DNA from: Sphingomonadales bacterium
GTDB taxonomy: Bacteria > Pseudomonadota > Alphaproteobacteria > Sphingomonadales > Sphingomonadaceae
Assembly: GCA_947470185.1 (NCBI GenBank)
Contig: CANIRZ010000010.1
Span: forward strand, 1-51,680
Length of the DNA stretch: 51,680 nucleotides
Direction: 5' to 3'
Under the pieces are notes generated by a model. That model made no database searches. It was given only the letters and a program-made list of their open reading frames with translations, and was not told the DNA's origin. The stretch's first letter is position 1, and the number at the start of each line of letters is the position of its first letter. Below, one piece after another: positions 18,225-26,938 of the stretch. The position numbers and the translations under genes were made by a program.

Positions 18225-19201
18225 TTCTGGTTCCTGCTGCCGGGTTTATAATCTGGTAAGGCGGGGCTGCCAACGACGCTGCCAAGACCGCCTTGATCCA
18301 CTTTCTCAGTTACGGACTTTAATGATCCAGATAGCTCTCTCAGATCACGTGCCAGTTTTGTGACTTCAGGCAAAGTCTGCGTGTTAAGTGTTTCGATGGC
18401 TGGATTGGCATTATTCAACGTTGTTTCCAATGCGGCCAAGCTGCCATTTGCGGACCGAAGCGTTTTGCGCAATTCGTCCAACATCGGGCGGCCATCGCTA
18501 TCGAGCAGCCTGTTTGTGGTACCCGCCATTTTGGTAATTTCGTCTGCCGCAAGACCCGCCTTTTGCAAGGCAATGCGAGATTCTTGAATTGCTGCGCGCA
18601 AGTCAGGGCCTTGTGTCGCCAATGTGCCCGACAGGCTTTCAACATTATCGAGAATTTGTTCGATGGACTGTTGGTTTTTATCGGACAGAATATTGGTCAG
18701 CCGTTCAGTGAGTGTCGAGAGCCGCTCCAAAAGCAACGGCGCATTGTTCAACAGTTCGCCCAACGCACCAGGCGTTGTGGGGATTACTGGAACGCCGGTG
18801 GGGCAGGCAGCCTTCGGATTGGCATCAGGGCAGATCAGGGCAGGCGCCCCCTTTACCGCACCATCAAGCTGTATTTCAGACACGCCAGTAAAGCCAACGC
18901 CGTTAATCGTCGCTGTTGTTCCCTGCAGCACAGGTACTGTTTGCTTGATGCTGATGCGCACACGCACAAAATTGGGATCCGGCTCCCATAACTCTATGCT
19001 TTCAATTTGGCCCACGGGGACGCCAGAGAATGAGACGCTAGAACCTTTGGCAAGGCCATTGACCGATTGCTGAAAGAATATGTCATACTCTTTCTTGTCG
19101 CCATCGCCCAGGCGCGAAAGCCACACCGTGAATGCCGCAAGCAACACCAGAAGTAGAAGGGTGACAGCACCCACCATCACATAGTTGGATTTGGTTTCCA
19201 T
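18221..19201 (-). CDS. MCE-domain (MlaD-like) lipid-transport protein
   Basis: An N-terminal membrane anchor (YVMVGAVTLLLLVLLAAFTVWLS) leads into one MCE domain, with FFQQSVNGLAKGSSVSFSGV near residue 42 and INGVGFTGVSEIQLDG near 98. A long helical region of about 200 residues follows (repeated Leu/Asn/Thr-rich segments such as LSTLTERLTNILSDKN). This tail is much longer than in E. coli MlaD and resembles alphaproteobacterial and plastid-type MCE proteins that may form a hydrophobic tube. It lies between the ATPase gene (9-bp gap) and the lipoprotein gene. Confidence 0.92.
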   Translation of the reverse strand: METKSNYVMVGAVTLLLLVLLAAFTVWLSRLGDGDKKEYDIFFQQSVNGLAKGSSVSFSGVPVGQIESIELWEPDPNFVRVRISIKQTVPVLQGTTATINGVGFTGVSEIQLDGAVKGAPALICPDANPKAACPTGVPVIPTTPGALGELLNNAPLLLERLSTLTERLTNILSDKNQQSIEQILDNVESLSGTLATQGPDLRAAIQESRIALQKAGLAADEITKMAGTTNRLLDSDGRPMLDELRKTLRSANGSLAALETTLNNANPAIETLNTQTLPEVTKLARDLRELSGSLKSVTEKVDQGGLGSVVGSPALPDYKPGSRNQK

Positions 19202-19210
19202 CGTCCTGCC

Positions 19211-20032
19211 TTATGACCTTCCTCGTTGCTGCATTTCCGAACGTACTTTGTCATTTTGGTCGCTATGGCCGCGGCGTGCCGCGCGTCCGCGTGGGCCGCT
19301 GAAATATGCGTTGATCCAAGGATGATCGATAGCCAGCAATTCTTCAATGGCGCCAATGGCAATAACTTTTTGGTCTGCCAAAACGGCCACACGGTCACAT
19401 ATCGCATATAGCGTATCAAGATCATGCGTTATCAGAAAAACTGTGAGGCCCAATGTTTCCTTTAAATCGCGCGTTAAATTATCGAAATTGGCAGCGCCAA
19501 TGGGATCAAGGCCAGAAGTTGGTTCATCCAGAAACAACAATTCAGGATCCATTGCCAAGGCACGCGCCAGACTGGCACGCTTGCGCATACCACCGGATAG
19601 TTCTGACGGATATTTATGCGCTGCTTCTGGAGGAAGACCGCTCAAAAAGATTTTGTACCGCGCGATCTCGTCGAGCAGGTCTTTGCTGAACTCTGGATAG
19701 AATTCGCGCAACGGTACCTGAATGTTTTCCGCGACGGTTAAAGTCGAAAACAATGCGCCGCCTTGAAACAATACGCCCCAGCGCCGCCTGACGTCGGTTG
19801 CTTCATCTTCCTCTTTGCCGACCATGCCCTGATCAAAGACACGGATTTGTCCGGCGACAGGTTCTTGCAGGCCGATTATCGATCGCATGAGCACAGACTT
19901 GCCTGTGCCTGACCCGCCAACCACGCCCAGTATCTCGCCGCGGCGGACTTCGATGTTGAGGTCCTGGTGAATGACTTGATCGCCAAAGCTGTTGCATAGG
20001 CCAGTCACAGAAATAATGTTGGGTTGGTCCAT
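19211..20032 (-). CDS. MCE transporter ATP-binding protein (MlaF-like)
   Basis: The 273-residue ABC ATPase has Walker A GGSGTGKSVLMRS near residue 38, the signature ELSGGMRKRASLARALA, Walker B LLFLDEPTSGLDP and the switch His in FLITHDLDTL. The Gly-Gly-Met-Arg-Lys-Arg signature is typical of MlaF-type subunits. A basic C-terminal extension (RAARRGHSDQNDK) is present. The start follows the permease stop by 3 bp. It should energise phospholipid movement between the inner and outer membranes. Confidence 0.95.
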   Translation of the reverse strand: MDQPNIISVTGLCNSFGDQVIHQDLNIEVRRGEILGVVGGSGTGKSVLMRSIIGLQEPVAGQIRVFDQGMVGKEEDEATDVRRRWGVLFQGGALFSTLTVAENIQVPLREFYPEFSKDLLDEIARYKIFLSGLPPEAAHKYPSELSGGMRKRASLARALAMDPELLFLDEPTSGLDPIGAANFDNLTRDLKETLGLTVFLITHDLDTLYAICDRVAVLADQKVIAIGAIEELLAIDHPWINAYFSGPRGRAARRGHSDQNDKVRSEMQQRGRS

Positions 20033-20035
20033 GGC

Positions 20036-21154
20036 CTAACCCCAGCCAATTTCGCTGAAAAATACGGCGAAAAATGCGTCGAGTACGATCACAAGGAAAA
20101 TAGCTTGGACGACCGCTGCAGTAGTTTTTAGCCCGACTTGCTCGGCGTTGCCTGTGACCTGCATGCCTTGGAAACAACCGGCCATTGCGATGATCGCGCC
20201 AAATATGGGCGCCTTGATCATTCCAACCCAGAAGTCTGTTAGGGGCGTCACTTCGCGCAACCGCTGAACAAAAGTGGCGGGCGGTATATCCAAGACTATC
20301 CAGCACAATATGCCGCCGCCAATAATCGACATCAAGGATGCGTAAATGCCCAGCAAGGGCATCATAATCACGGCGGCTATCACGCGGGGCACAACAAGTG
20401 CCTCGGCCGGAACAACGCCAATTGTCCGCATGGCGTCGATTTCTTCGGTAATTTTCATCGTACCAATCTGGGCGGCAAAGGCAGAACCCGAGCGCCCAGC
20501 GACCATGATTGCTGTCATCAGAATGCCCAATTCTCGCAGCGTCAGTCGGCCGATGAGGTTGATGGTAAATATCTCGGCACCAAATTGCCGCAGTTGGACT
20601 GCGCCCTGCTGTGCGATAACGATTCCGATAAGGAAACTCATCAGGCCAACAATGCCAAGCGCTCGCACGCCCACCATGTCGAAATGCTGCACGACGGCAT
20701 GCCAGCGAAAGCGGCCTGGATTCATCATCAAGATGAAGAATGCCTTCACCACTTGTCCGACAAAGCCAAGGAATTGCAAAAGCGTGGTAATACCGACCAC
20801 CACGCCGCCGCCAACTTCAGCCAAAAAGCGATTGAGTGATGACACATGTGGTCTTGGAACTGCCTCCGCCGCATCAACGCCGCTCACGGCGTCAATTAAG
20901 CGACCTGCATCTTTGGCGCATCCGGTAATGTCAGCGGCATAAAATTTGGCCGTCCGATGTACAAGCCATGCACCCACGGTATCCATCTGGTCGACGGCTG
21001 AAAGGTCGATTTGAGACACTGGGCCCGTTACATCGCGCAATTGGCCATCTACGTCACTGATTGAAGCGATGACAAAACTACCCGACAAGCGGACAATGCG
21101 TCCGGCTCCGGGGCTGTCTTCTACAACAAAATTTGCAGGGTTAGCCATGACCAT
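20036..21154 (-). CDS. STAS-MlaE fusion permease of MCE transporter
   Basis: Residues about 10-100 form a STAS-like domain (IVRLSGSFVIASI...IDLSAVDQMDTVGAWLV), fused to an MlaE permease over about 115-372. MlaE signatures include RFRWHAVVQHFDMVGVRALGIV, ELGILMTAIMVAGRSGSAFAAQIGTMK and EEIDAMRTIGVVPAEALVVPR. In E. coli the STAS protein MlaB is separate and binds MlaF; here it is fused to the permease, which occurs in alphaproteobacteria. It heads the minus-strand operon, divergent from the HAD gene. An ATG six bases downstream is an alternative start. Confidence 0.93.
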   Translation of the reverse strand: MVMANPANFVVEDSPGAGRIVRLSGSFVIASISDVDGQLRDVTGPVSQIDLSAVDQMDTVGAWLVHRTAKFYAADITGCAKDAGRLIDAVSGVDAAEAVPRPHVSSLNRFLAEVGGGVVVGITTLLQFLGFVGQVVKAFFILMMNPGRFRWHAVVQHFDMVGVRALGIVGLMSFLIGIVIAQQGAVQLRQFGAEIFTINLIGRLTLRELGILMTAIMVAGRSGSAFAAQIGTMKITEEIDAMRTIGVVPAEALVVPRVIAAVIMMPLLGIYASLMSIIGGGILCWIVLDIPPATFVQRLREVTPLTDFWVGMIKAPIFGAIIAMAGCFQGMQVTGNAEQVGLKTTAAVVQAIFLVIVLDAFFAVFFSEIGWG

Positions 21155-21223
21155 ATAACTGGCGTATAATAAGAAATATCACAAGCCTGTAGACGTTTTG
21201 CTTAAGAAAATGCCTGTAACTAT

Positions 21224-21925
21224 ATGATGACTGAATCCAAAGTAACCCTGCTCGCCATATATGATATGGACAAAACCGTCACGCGGCGCGCGACCTATAA
21301 TGGGTTCCTTTTGCATATGGCGTTTAACAAGTCACCGTGGAGATTGTTCCTCTCACCGCTCTTGCCGCTTGGCTTGGCGTTGTATGCGTTGAGGGTCTGG
21401 GACCGCGCGCGGCTTAAACAATTTGCGCAAATACTGTTGATTGGTCGGCGCGTGCCCAAGGCCCGATTTACCAAATATCTTGAAAGCCATGCTGATCTGG
21501 TGGTTGGCAAAAACGTGTACCCGCAGCTTTTGGCGCGCGTGGCCGAGGAAAAGGCAGCTGGCTATCGTCATGTGATGGCGACAGCCTCTTATCGATTATA
21601 TGTCGAGGCTATTGCCAAGCGGCTTGGCTTTGACGATGTGATCGCAACCGACCTGTCAACCGACAGCAGCGGGCATGTTCTGGCGCGCATCGATGGGCAT
21701 AACTGCTATGATGCGGCAAAACTTGCGCGCGTCAAAGACTGGATGGAGAGCCACGGTCTCGACCGTGCAACGTGCCATATTCGTGCCTATTCAGACCATG
21801 TTTCCGACGCGCCTCTGCTCAGTTTTGCCGATGAACCCTTTGCCACCAACCCCCATGGTCCGCTGGCGCGGCTGGCGGAAACCCGGGGCTGGCCAATCCT
21901 CGATTGGCGCGTCGCTAAAAGCTGA
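21224..21925 (+). CDS. HAD-IB family phosphatase
   Basis: The 233-residue protein begins LLAIYDMDKTVTRRATYNGF, the DxDxT motif with the nucleophile Asp. An all-alpha cap region follows (about 30-90), then ATASYRLYVEAIAKRLGFDDVIATDL (motif II region) and AYSDHVSDAPLLSFAD (motif III/IV Asps). This is the HAD subclass IB pattern shared with phosphoserine phosphatase and with phosphatases of phospholipid and capsule pathways. The substrate is unknown. It is divergent from the lipid transporter operon, so a lipid-related substrate is conceivable. Confidence 0.88.
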   Translation: MMTESKVTLLAIYDMDKTVTRRATYNGFLLHMAFNKSPWRLFLSPLLPLGLALYALRVWDRARLKQFAQILLIGRRVPKARFTKYLESHADLVVGKNVYPQLLARVAEEKAAGYRHVMATASYRLYVEAIAKRLGFDDVIATDLSTDSSGHVLARIDGHNCYDAAKLARVKDWMESHGLDRATCHIRAYSDHVSDAPLLSFADEPFATNPHGPLARLAETRGWPILDWRVAKS

Positions 21926-21978
21926 ACCAGCGCGTCCTTAATTGCTGAGGTACTTACAAATGCGTTCCGGCCGCATGT

Positions 21979-23265
21979 TTAGTCTTCTTCGATCAAGCTC
22001 GTCTCGCGTGTTTCGGGCAACATCAGATATGCGATTACCGTCGCACCAACACACACAGCTACATACCAGAAAAAGCCTGTCTCATTGCCCGAACTTTTGA
22101 ACCACAAAGCGACATATTCAAGTGTTCCGGCAAATATCGTATTCCCGACAGCATAGGGAAAGGCTACGCCCAAGGCCCGAATATGCGCGGGAAATAGCTC
22201 TGCCTTCACCATTGCATTGTTGGCGGTATACCCGCCGTGAAGGGTGATCGGGATCAGGATCAACGCTAACGCCACGGCAGGTGATGTTGTCTGTCCGACT
22301 AGCATATACACCGGCACCGCAGCCAACGCTACGCCAGCGCCTGCAATGAATAGCAACGGCTTGCGTCCAAAACGGTCCGCCAACAGACCGGCAAGCGGCT
22401 GCAAACAGAAGGACCAGATTAACACGCCAGCAATAATCAGCGTAGCAGTCTGCTTGTCAAAACCCGCCGTATTGATGAGATATTTTAACATGTATGTGGT
22501 GAAAGCATAAGAGGCCAAGCCGCCTCCGCCAGACATGACCGCTACAAGAATGCAAGATCGTTTGTGGTTACGCCAAAGTAACTTGAGGGAAGAATGTTCG
22601 TGCTTTTGGTCAATATTGCTGAAGGACTTTGTTTCAGTCATCGTCCTGCGCAATAGATACACGCACAACGCCAGAAACGCGCCAATGACAAAAGGAATGC
22701 GCCAGCCCCAATCGCCCAACTGGGTTTCACTTAAAACGGCTTGCAAGAGTAACGCGACCAGAATGGCAAGCAATTGCCCTCCGCTTAAGGTGGCATATTG
22801 AAAACTGGACCAAAAGCCGCGGCGTTCGGCTGGTGCCATTTCAGACAAATAGGTAGCGCTGGAGCCATATTCGCCGCCGACTGACAGACCCTGAACCATG
22901 CGGGCAATCACCAGAATAGCTGGCGCGACGACACCAGCCTGCGCATAAGTGGGTGCGCAAGCGATGGCGAGTGATCCACCCGCCATCAATAAAACGGATA
23001 ATGTGAGCCCAGCTTTCCGTCCATGCTTGTCACCATAAATCCCCATAACCCATGCCCCAATTGGGCGCATCAGAAAGCCAGCTGCAAAGATTGCCGCGGT
23101 ATTAAGTAACTGCGCTGTCAAATCGCCTTCAGGAAAGAACAAGGGCGCAAAGTAGATGCTGAATGTGGCGTAAGCGAACCAGTCATACCATTCGACGAGA
23201 TTGCCGGCCGAGCCGCCGATAATCGACTTCAGCCGTTGCCTTGTCATACCAACCCCAACGCCCAT
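21979..23265 (-). CDS. MFS transporter of the metabolite:H+ symporter (MHS) type
   Basis: About 428 residues and twelve predicted helices. The N-terminal GGSAGNLVEWYDWFAYATFS and FLMRPIGAWVMGIYGDKHGRKAGL are characteristic of the MHS group (alpha-ketoglutarate, proline/betaine, citrate permeases). GLSVGGEYGSSATYLSEMAP in helix 4 also matches. The ATG at 23265 shares a base with the pgeF TGA (TGATG), supporting coupled translation; an ATG at 23247 is a plausible alternative. The substrate cannot be named, though an organic acid or betaine-type compound fits the group. Confidence 0.9.
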   Translation of the reverse strand: MGVGVGMTRQRLKSIIGGSAGNLVEWYDWFAYATFSIYFAPLFFPEGDLTAQLLNTAAIFAAGFLMRPIGAWVMGIYGDKHGRKAGLTLSVLLMAGGSLAIACAPTYAQAGVVAPAILVIARMVQGLSVGGEYGSSATYLSEMAPAERRGFWSSFQYATLSGGQLLAILVALLLQAVLSETQLGDWGWRIPFVIGAFLALCVYLLRRTMTETKSFSNIDQKHEHSSLKLLWRNHKRSCILVAVMSGGGGLASYAFTTYMLKYLINTAGFDKQTATLIIAGVLIWSFCLQPLAGLLADRFGRKPLLFIAGAGVALAAVPVYMLVGQTTSPAVALALILIPITLHGGYTANNAMVKAELFPAHIRALGVAFPYAVGNTIFAGTLEYVALWFKSSGNETGFFWYVAVCVGATVIAYLMLPETRETSLIEED

Positions 23266-24032
23266 CAAGTATTTCCGATCCCGATAAGTGACATTTGCCC
23301 TCCATATCCCGGTTCGTTCAGGTGGCAACTGCGCCGGTAACTGAAAAACCGTTCGGGTTGGCTATAGGTGTCCTGCCCCAAACATTCGATATTTTTGACG
23401 CCGGCTGCGGCAAGCCGCGCGGCAACATAACCTTCGATATCAAACTGATAATGCCCTGCTTTTCCATCCCGGAAAAAGCGGGTATTTTCCGGATTAGCAT
23501 CAGCGAAGCGTTCAAAGAAACCCGCATCCACTTCATAGCTTTTTTGCGCGATGCAAGGACCGATGGCACACACTATTTGGTCGCGCGTTGCTCCTAATTT
23601 CTCCATGGCGGCTATGGTGCTTTCATTAACGCCCGTAAACGCGCCTTTCCATCCGGAATGCGCTGCGCCGACAACACCGGCGCGGGTGTCTGCAAACAAT
23701 ACAGGTACGCAATCCGCTGTTTGGATGGCCAACAAGATGTTTGGACGATCTGTAACTAGCGCATCCGCCTTGGGCGGGTTGTCTTGGTCAATTGCGTCAG
23801 TGACAGTAAAGACATCAGGTGAATGTATTTGATATACGCGTGCAAGGCCAGCACCGGGCATGATTGCCGCGACCGCGCGCCGACGGTTTTCAATGACGTT
23901 ATCTCGGACATCATCGGAACCAAGGCTGCAGTTCAAGCCTGCATAAATGCCGGTAGAAACACCGCCAATACGGCCAAGGAAACCGTGCGCGACATCACTC
24001 AACGCCTTTGACTTAACAACTTCCACAGTCAC
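23265..24032 (-). CDS. pgeF: Peptidoglycan editing factor / polyphenol-oxidase-fold protein PgeF (YfiH)
   Basis: The 255-residue protein belongs to the DUF152/YfiH family. Metal-site signatures are HGFLGRIGGVSTGIYAGLN, QTADCVPVLFAD (Cys), VGAAHSGWKGAF (His) and IGPCIAQKSYEVD. YfiH removes wrongly incorporated residues from peptidoglycan precursors; related proteins have purine nucleoside phosphorylase or laccase activity. GTG at 24032 with AGGAACC upstream is the start. The gene often follows lgt and midA in alphaproteobacteria but is about 6 kb away here, on the other strand. Confidence 0.92.
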   Translation of the reverse strand: MTVEVVKSKALSDVAHGFLGRIGGVSTGIYAGLNCSLGSDDVRDNVIENRRRAVAAIMPGAGLARVYQIHSPDVFTVTDAIDQDNPPKADALVTDRPNILLAIQTADCVPVLFADTRAGVVGAAHSGWKGAFTGVNESTIAAMEKLGATRDQIVCAIGPCIAQKSYEVDAGFFERFADANPENTRFFRDGKAGHYQFDIEGYVAARLAAAGVKNIECLGQDTYSQPERFFSYRRSCHLNEPGYGGQMSLIGIGNT

Positions 24033-24110
24033 GTCGCTCGGTTCCTCCTGGTGCGCTTAATTGCAACTGCCGCGCTTGACGGCAAGCCATTAGATTGCGA
24101 ACCGGTGTTC

Positions 24111-24971
24111 ATGCAGCGACATATACTAATATTTGGAATGGGCTACACTGCCACCCGCCTTGCCGATTGGTTGCGGGCCGACGGCTGGCTTGTGACAGGC
24201 ACAAGGCGGATGAGCGGCGGCGATGCCGTTGCCTTTGATGATGAAGCGGCGGTCCTGACCGCGCTCGAAAACGCAACGCATATACTATCGAGCGTGCCGC
24301 CGATGGGGGAGGGCGGTGATCCTGTACTGCAAAAATATGGCGCGGCTATTGCTGCCAGCGCCGTTTCATGGACCGGCTATTTGTCGTCAACGGGGGTTTA
24401 TGGTGACACCGGCGGCGCATGGGTCGATGAAAGCGCACCCGTGGGCGAAGGGCGCCGCACCGCACGCGCGCAAGCTGATCTTGCGTGGCAGGCATTGCGC
24501 AATGATGTCCGTGTTTTTCGCTTACCCGGCATATACGGCCCCGGCCGTTCTGCGCTGGAGCGGGTCACAGACGGCAAGGCGCATCGTATCGATATGCCGG
24601 GACAGATTTTTAGTCGCGTGCATGTTGACGACATTGTCGACGCCGTCCGCGCCAGCTTAGATGGTCCTGCTGGCGTCTACAATATAGCTGACGATGCACC
24701 TGCCTCGCAAAATGCCGTTATCGAATATGCGTGCGACTTGCTGCAGCTAGAATGGCCGCCTTTGTTGTCGATCGAGGCGGCAGGCCTGTCGCCGATGGCC
24801 CGCGGATTTTACGCCGAGAACCGCCGTGTCGCGAATGGTAAAGCGAAAAGGCTGCTCAATTGGCAGCCGCGATATGCCCATTACCGGTTGGGTTTAGGCG
24901 CTTGCATCGCGACGACTAAACCAAGCATCGCCAACGCGCTGCCCACCAGCGCCAGCGTCGACCAGGCATAG
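24111..24971 (+). CDS. NAD(P)-dependent epimerase/reductase-like protein (YeeZ-type)
   Basis: The 286-residue extended-SDR-like protein begins MQRHILIFGMGYTATRLADWL, a dinucleotide-binding GxGxxA/G loop. YLSSTGVYGDTGGAWVDE carries the SSTGVYG motif seen in YeeZ-like proteins, and IFSRVHVDDIVDAV and RLPGIYGPGRSALERV complete the fold. The typical C-terminus would be near LLNWQPRYAHY; the reading frame runs a further ~27 residues antisense to the DMT gene. ATG at 24111 is preferred; a GTG at 24051 would add 20 non-conserved residues. The substrate is unknown. Confidence 0.85.
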   Translation: MQRHILIFGMGYTATRLADWLRADGWLVTGTRRMSGGDAVAFDDEAAVLTALENATHILSSVPPMGEGGDPVLQKYGAAIAASAVSWTGYLSSTGVYGDTGGAWVDESAPVGEGRRTARAQADLAWQALRNDVRVFRLPGIYGPGRSALERVTDGKAHRIDMPGQIFSRVHVDDIVDAVRASLDGPAGVYNIADDAPASQNAVIEYACDLLQLEWPPLLSIEAAGLSPMARGFYAENRRVANGKAKRLLNWQPRYAHYRLGLGACIATTKPSIANALPTSASVDQA

Positions 24972-25813
24972 CCCTCGAATATCGTCGAAAGCAGCATCGC
25001 GACCACGGGAATGACCACTCCCGTATAGGCCGCCTTGCCAGGACCGATGTCGCGGATCAGGCGGAAATAGAGCGGGAAGGTTACGACCGTGCCAATGATA
25101 CTCAGATACAGGACGCCGCCAAGATAGGTAGGACGCATATCGACAATCGGCGGACCAGCCGTGACGAAGGCAAATATGCTATTGCCAATGCTACCCCACA
25201 ACATCGACCATGCCAAAATCGTGATCGTTGGAAAACGCGCAATTCTTGGTGTGACCTGAAGCACGTTGGACACGGACGCCGTCGCCACAGCACATAATAC
25301 CAAAGATAGCCCAAGCAGCACGTCGGCCCCGCCCACAGGCGCGGCGCGGTACTCCTGTAACATTAATAGCCCGACCCCAAGGCTGGCAATCAAGGAACCC
25401 AATTTAAATGCCCCGCTTATGGGTCGCCCAAGCCAATATTTGGCGAGCAACGCATTGGGCACAATCAACAAGGCGAACACGACCGCGACAAGGCCTGATG
25501 TCACATAATGCTCGGCCGTATAAACAAAGTTAAAGTTTATCCCGAATTGCAACAGGCCGAGCAACATCGTCCAACCGACCATCGGCCTGTCAATTTTCAG
25601 CGGCTGACGCAGCACAAGCGCCAGGATGAACATGCCGATCGCGGCCACGATGAACCGATAGGTCACCGACCATGTCGTGGGCACCGTGCCCAATTGGTCG
25701 CGGATGACGAGCCAGGTTGATCCCCAGATCAGCGACGTCACCATAAAGGGTATCCACACCCGTGGTGTTAGAAATCCTGGCTCTTCGCCCGTCTTTGCGT
25801 CAATCATGCTCAT
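24881..25813 (-). CDS. DMT-superfamily (EamA) transporter
   Basis: The 310-residue protein has ten predicted helices and two EamA repeats. The first repeat begins FMVTSLIWGSTWLVIRDQLG; the second ends near VIPVVAMLLSTIFEGYAWSTLALVGSALAMLGLVVAM. Family members usually export amino acids or other small metabolites; the substrate is unknown. It is translationally coupled by an ATGA overlap to the threonine aldolase upstream, hinting at amino-acid export or use. Its 3' end overlaps the convergent epimerase ORF by 91 bp. Confidence 0.9.
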   Translation of the reverse strand: MSMIDAKTGEEPGFLTPRVWIPFMVTSLIWGSTWLVIRDQLGTVPTTWSVTYRFIVAAIGMFILALVLRQPLKIDRPMVGWTMLLGLLQFGINFNFVYTAEHYVTSGLVAVVFALLIVPNALLAKYWLGRPISGAFKLGSLIASLGVGLLMLQEYRAAPVGGADVLLGLSLVLCAVATASVSNVLQVTPRIARFPTITILAWSMLWGSIGNSIFAFVTAGPPIVDMRPTYLGGVLYLSIIGTVVTFPLYFRLIRDIGPGKAAYTGVVIPVVAMLLSTIFEGYAWSTLALVGSALAMLGLVVAMQAPKPNR

Positions 25814-26838
25814 AGCGCAGCAATAGCGCGCGCCAACGGGGCCACGTCAGTTTCGGTGTGCTGCCAACTGGTTACCAGTCGCGCCGCGCCGTAATTTTCG
25901 TCAACTGCGCCCCAATCGTAAAAATCAAAACCCTGCGCACGCAATGCGGCAGCTTCGGCTGGTGTCAGTCGCAGGAAAAGCTCATTGGCTTGCACAGGGT
26001 ATAGCAAGCGTTCGCCCGCGGCCTGCGCAATGATCTGCGCCGCGGCATTGGCGGAACGCGCATTGTGCAGCCACAAGTCACCTTCAAGCATCGCCAGCAA
26101 TTGTGCCGCAAGAAACCGTCCCTTGGATTGCAAATGCCCAGCGCGCTTGCGGCGAAAGCGCGCGGCATCCGCCAGCGCAGCGTCAAAATACACCAAGGCC
26201 TCAGCGCCCATGCCGCCATTTTTGACAAAGCCGAAGCTTAAGATATCAACCCCGGCGTTTACGGTCACGTCGGCGGGCGTGCAGCCCAAATACGCAACTG
26301 CATTGGCAAAACGCGCGCCGTCCATGTGCAATCCAAGCTTGCGTTCCCGGCATAATGCACCAAGTGCCGCGACCTCTGCAGGCGCGTAGACCATGCCATA
26401 TTCGGTGGCGTTGGTAATCGATAGGGCAGCGGCCTGTACCTGATGCACATCGTTGCGAATGGCGTCGAGGGTGGCAGTGACGGTCGTGGGAGACACTTTG
26501 GCGCCATCTCCCTCAATCAACATTAATTTCGCGCCAGCGGTGTAGAAACCCGGCGCGCCGCATTCATCGACCTCAATATGCGCCTCACGGTGGCAAATGA
26601 CGCCCTGATGCGGCTGCACGAGTGAGGCAAGCGCCAGGCAATTGGCGCTGGTGCCGGTCGCCACCCACAACACGGCAACATCGCGGCCAAACAGTTCCGA
26701 GAACGCTCCATCCAATCGCGCGCTATATTGATCGCCGTCATAGGCGGTGTCGATCTGGTTGGCATCGGCCATGGCTTGCATGACAGCAGGGTGCACCGGG
26801 GCGGCATTGTCAGAGAAGAAACGCATGGACAATCGCAT
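25810..26838 (-). CDS. Low-specificity threonine aldolase / beta-eliminating lyase
   Basis: The 342-residue fold-type I PLP enzyme starts RFFSDNAAPVHPAVMQAM, has the aldolase-like HMDGARFANA near residue 177, and carries the Schiff-base Lys in SFGFVKNGGMGAEALVYF near residue 212. Threonine aldolases split beta-hydroxy amino acids to glycine and an aldehyde. Glycine is also the end product of the sarcosine-oxidase island downstream, but no direct link is shown. ATG 26826 (MRFFSDN) is an alternative start. It heads an operon with the EamA transporter. Confidence 0.9.
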   Translation of the reverse strand: MRLSMRFFSDNAAPVHPAVMQAMADANQIDTAYDGDQYSARLDGAFSELFGRDVAVLWVATGTSANCLALASLVQPHQGVICHREAHIEVDECGAPGFYTAGAKLMLIEGDGAKVSPTTVTATLDAIRNDVHQVQAAALSITNATEYGMVYAPAEVAALGALCRERKLGLHMDGARFANAVAYLGCTPADVTVNAGVDILSFGFVKNGGMGAEALVYFDAALADAARFRRKRAGHLQSKGRFLAAQLLAMLEGDLWLHNARSANAAAQIIAQAAGERLLYPVQANELFLRLTPAEAAALRAQGFDFYDWGAVDENYGAARLVTSWQHTETDVAPLARAIAAL

Positions 26839-26938
26839 GGCGGGAAACCCTGGGCGGCGTCAAGCGGTAAGGGGGATTTGCAATCGCTAGATCATTGATT
26901 GGCAGCGGTAGAAGAAAATAGCACAGCAGGCTTTATTT

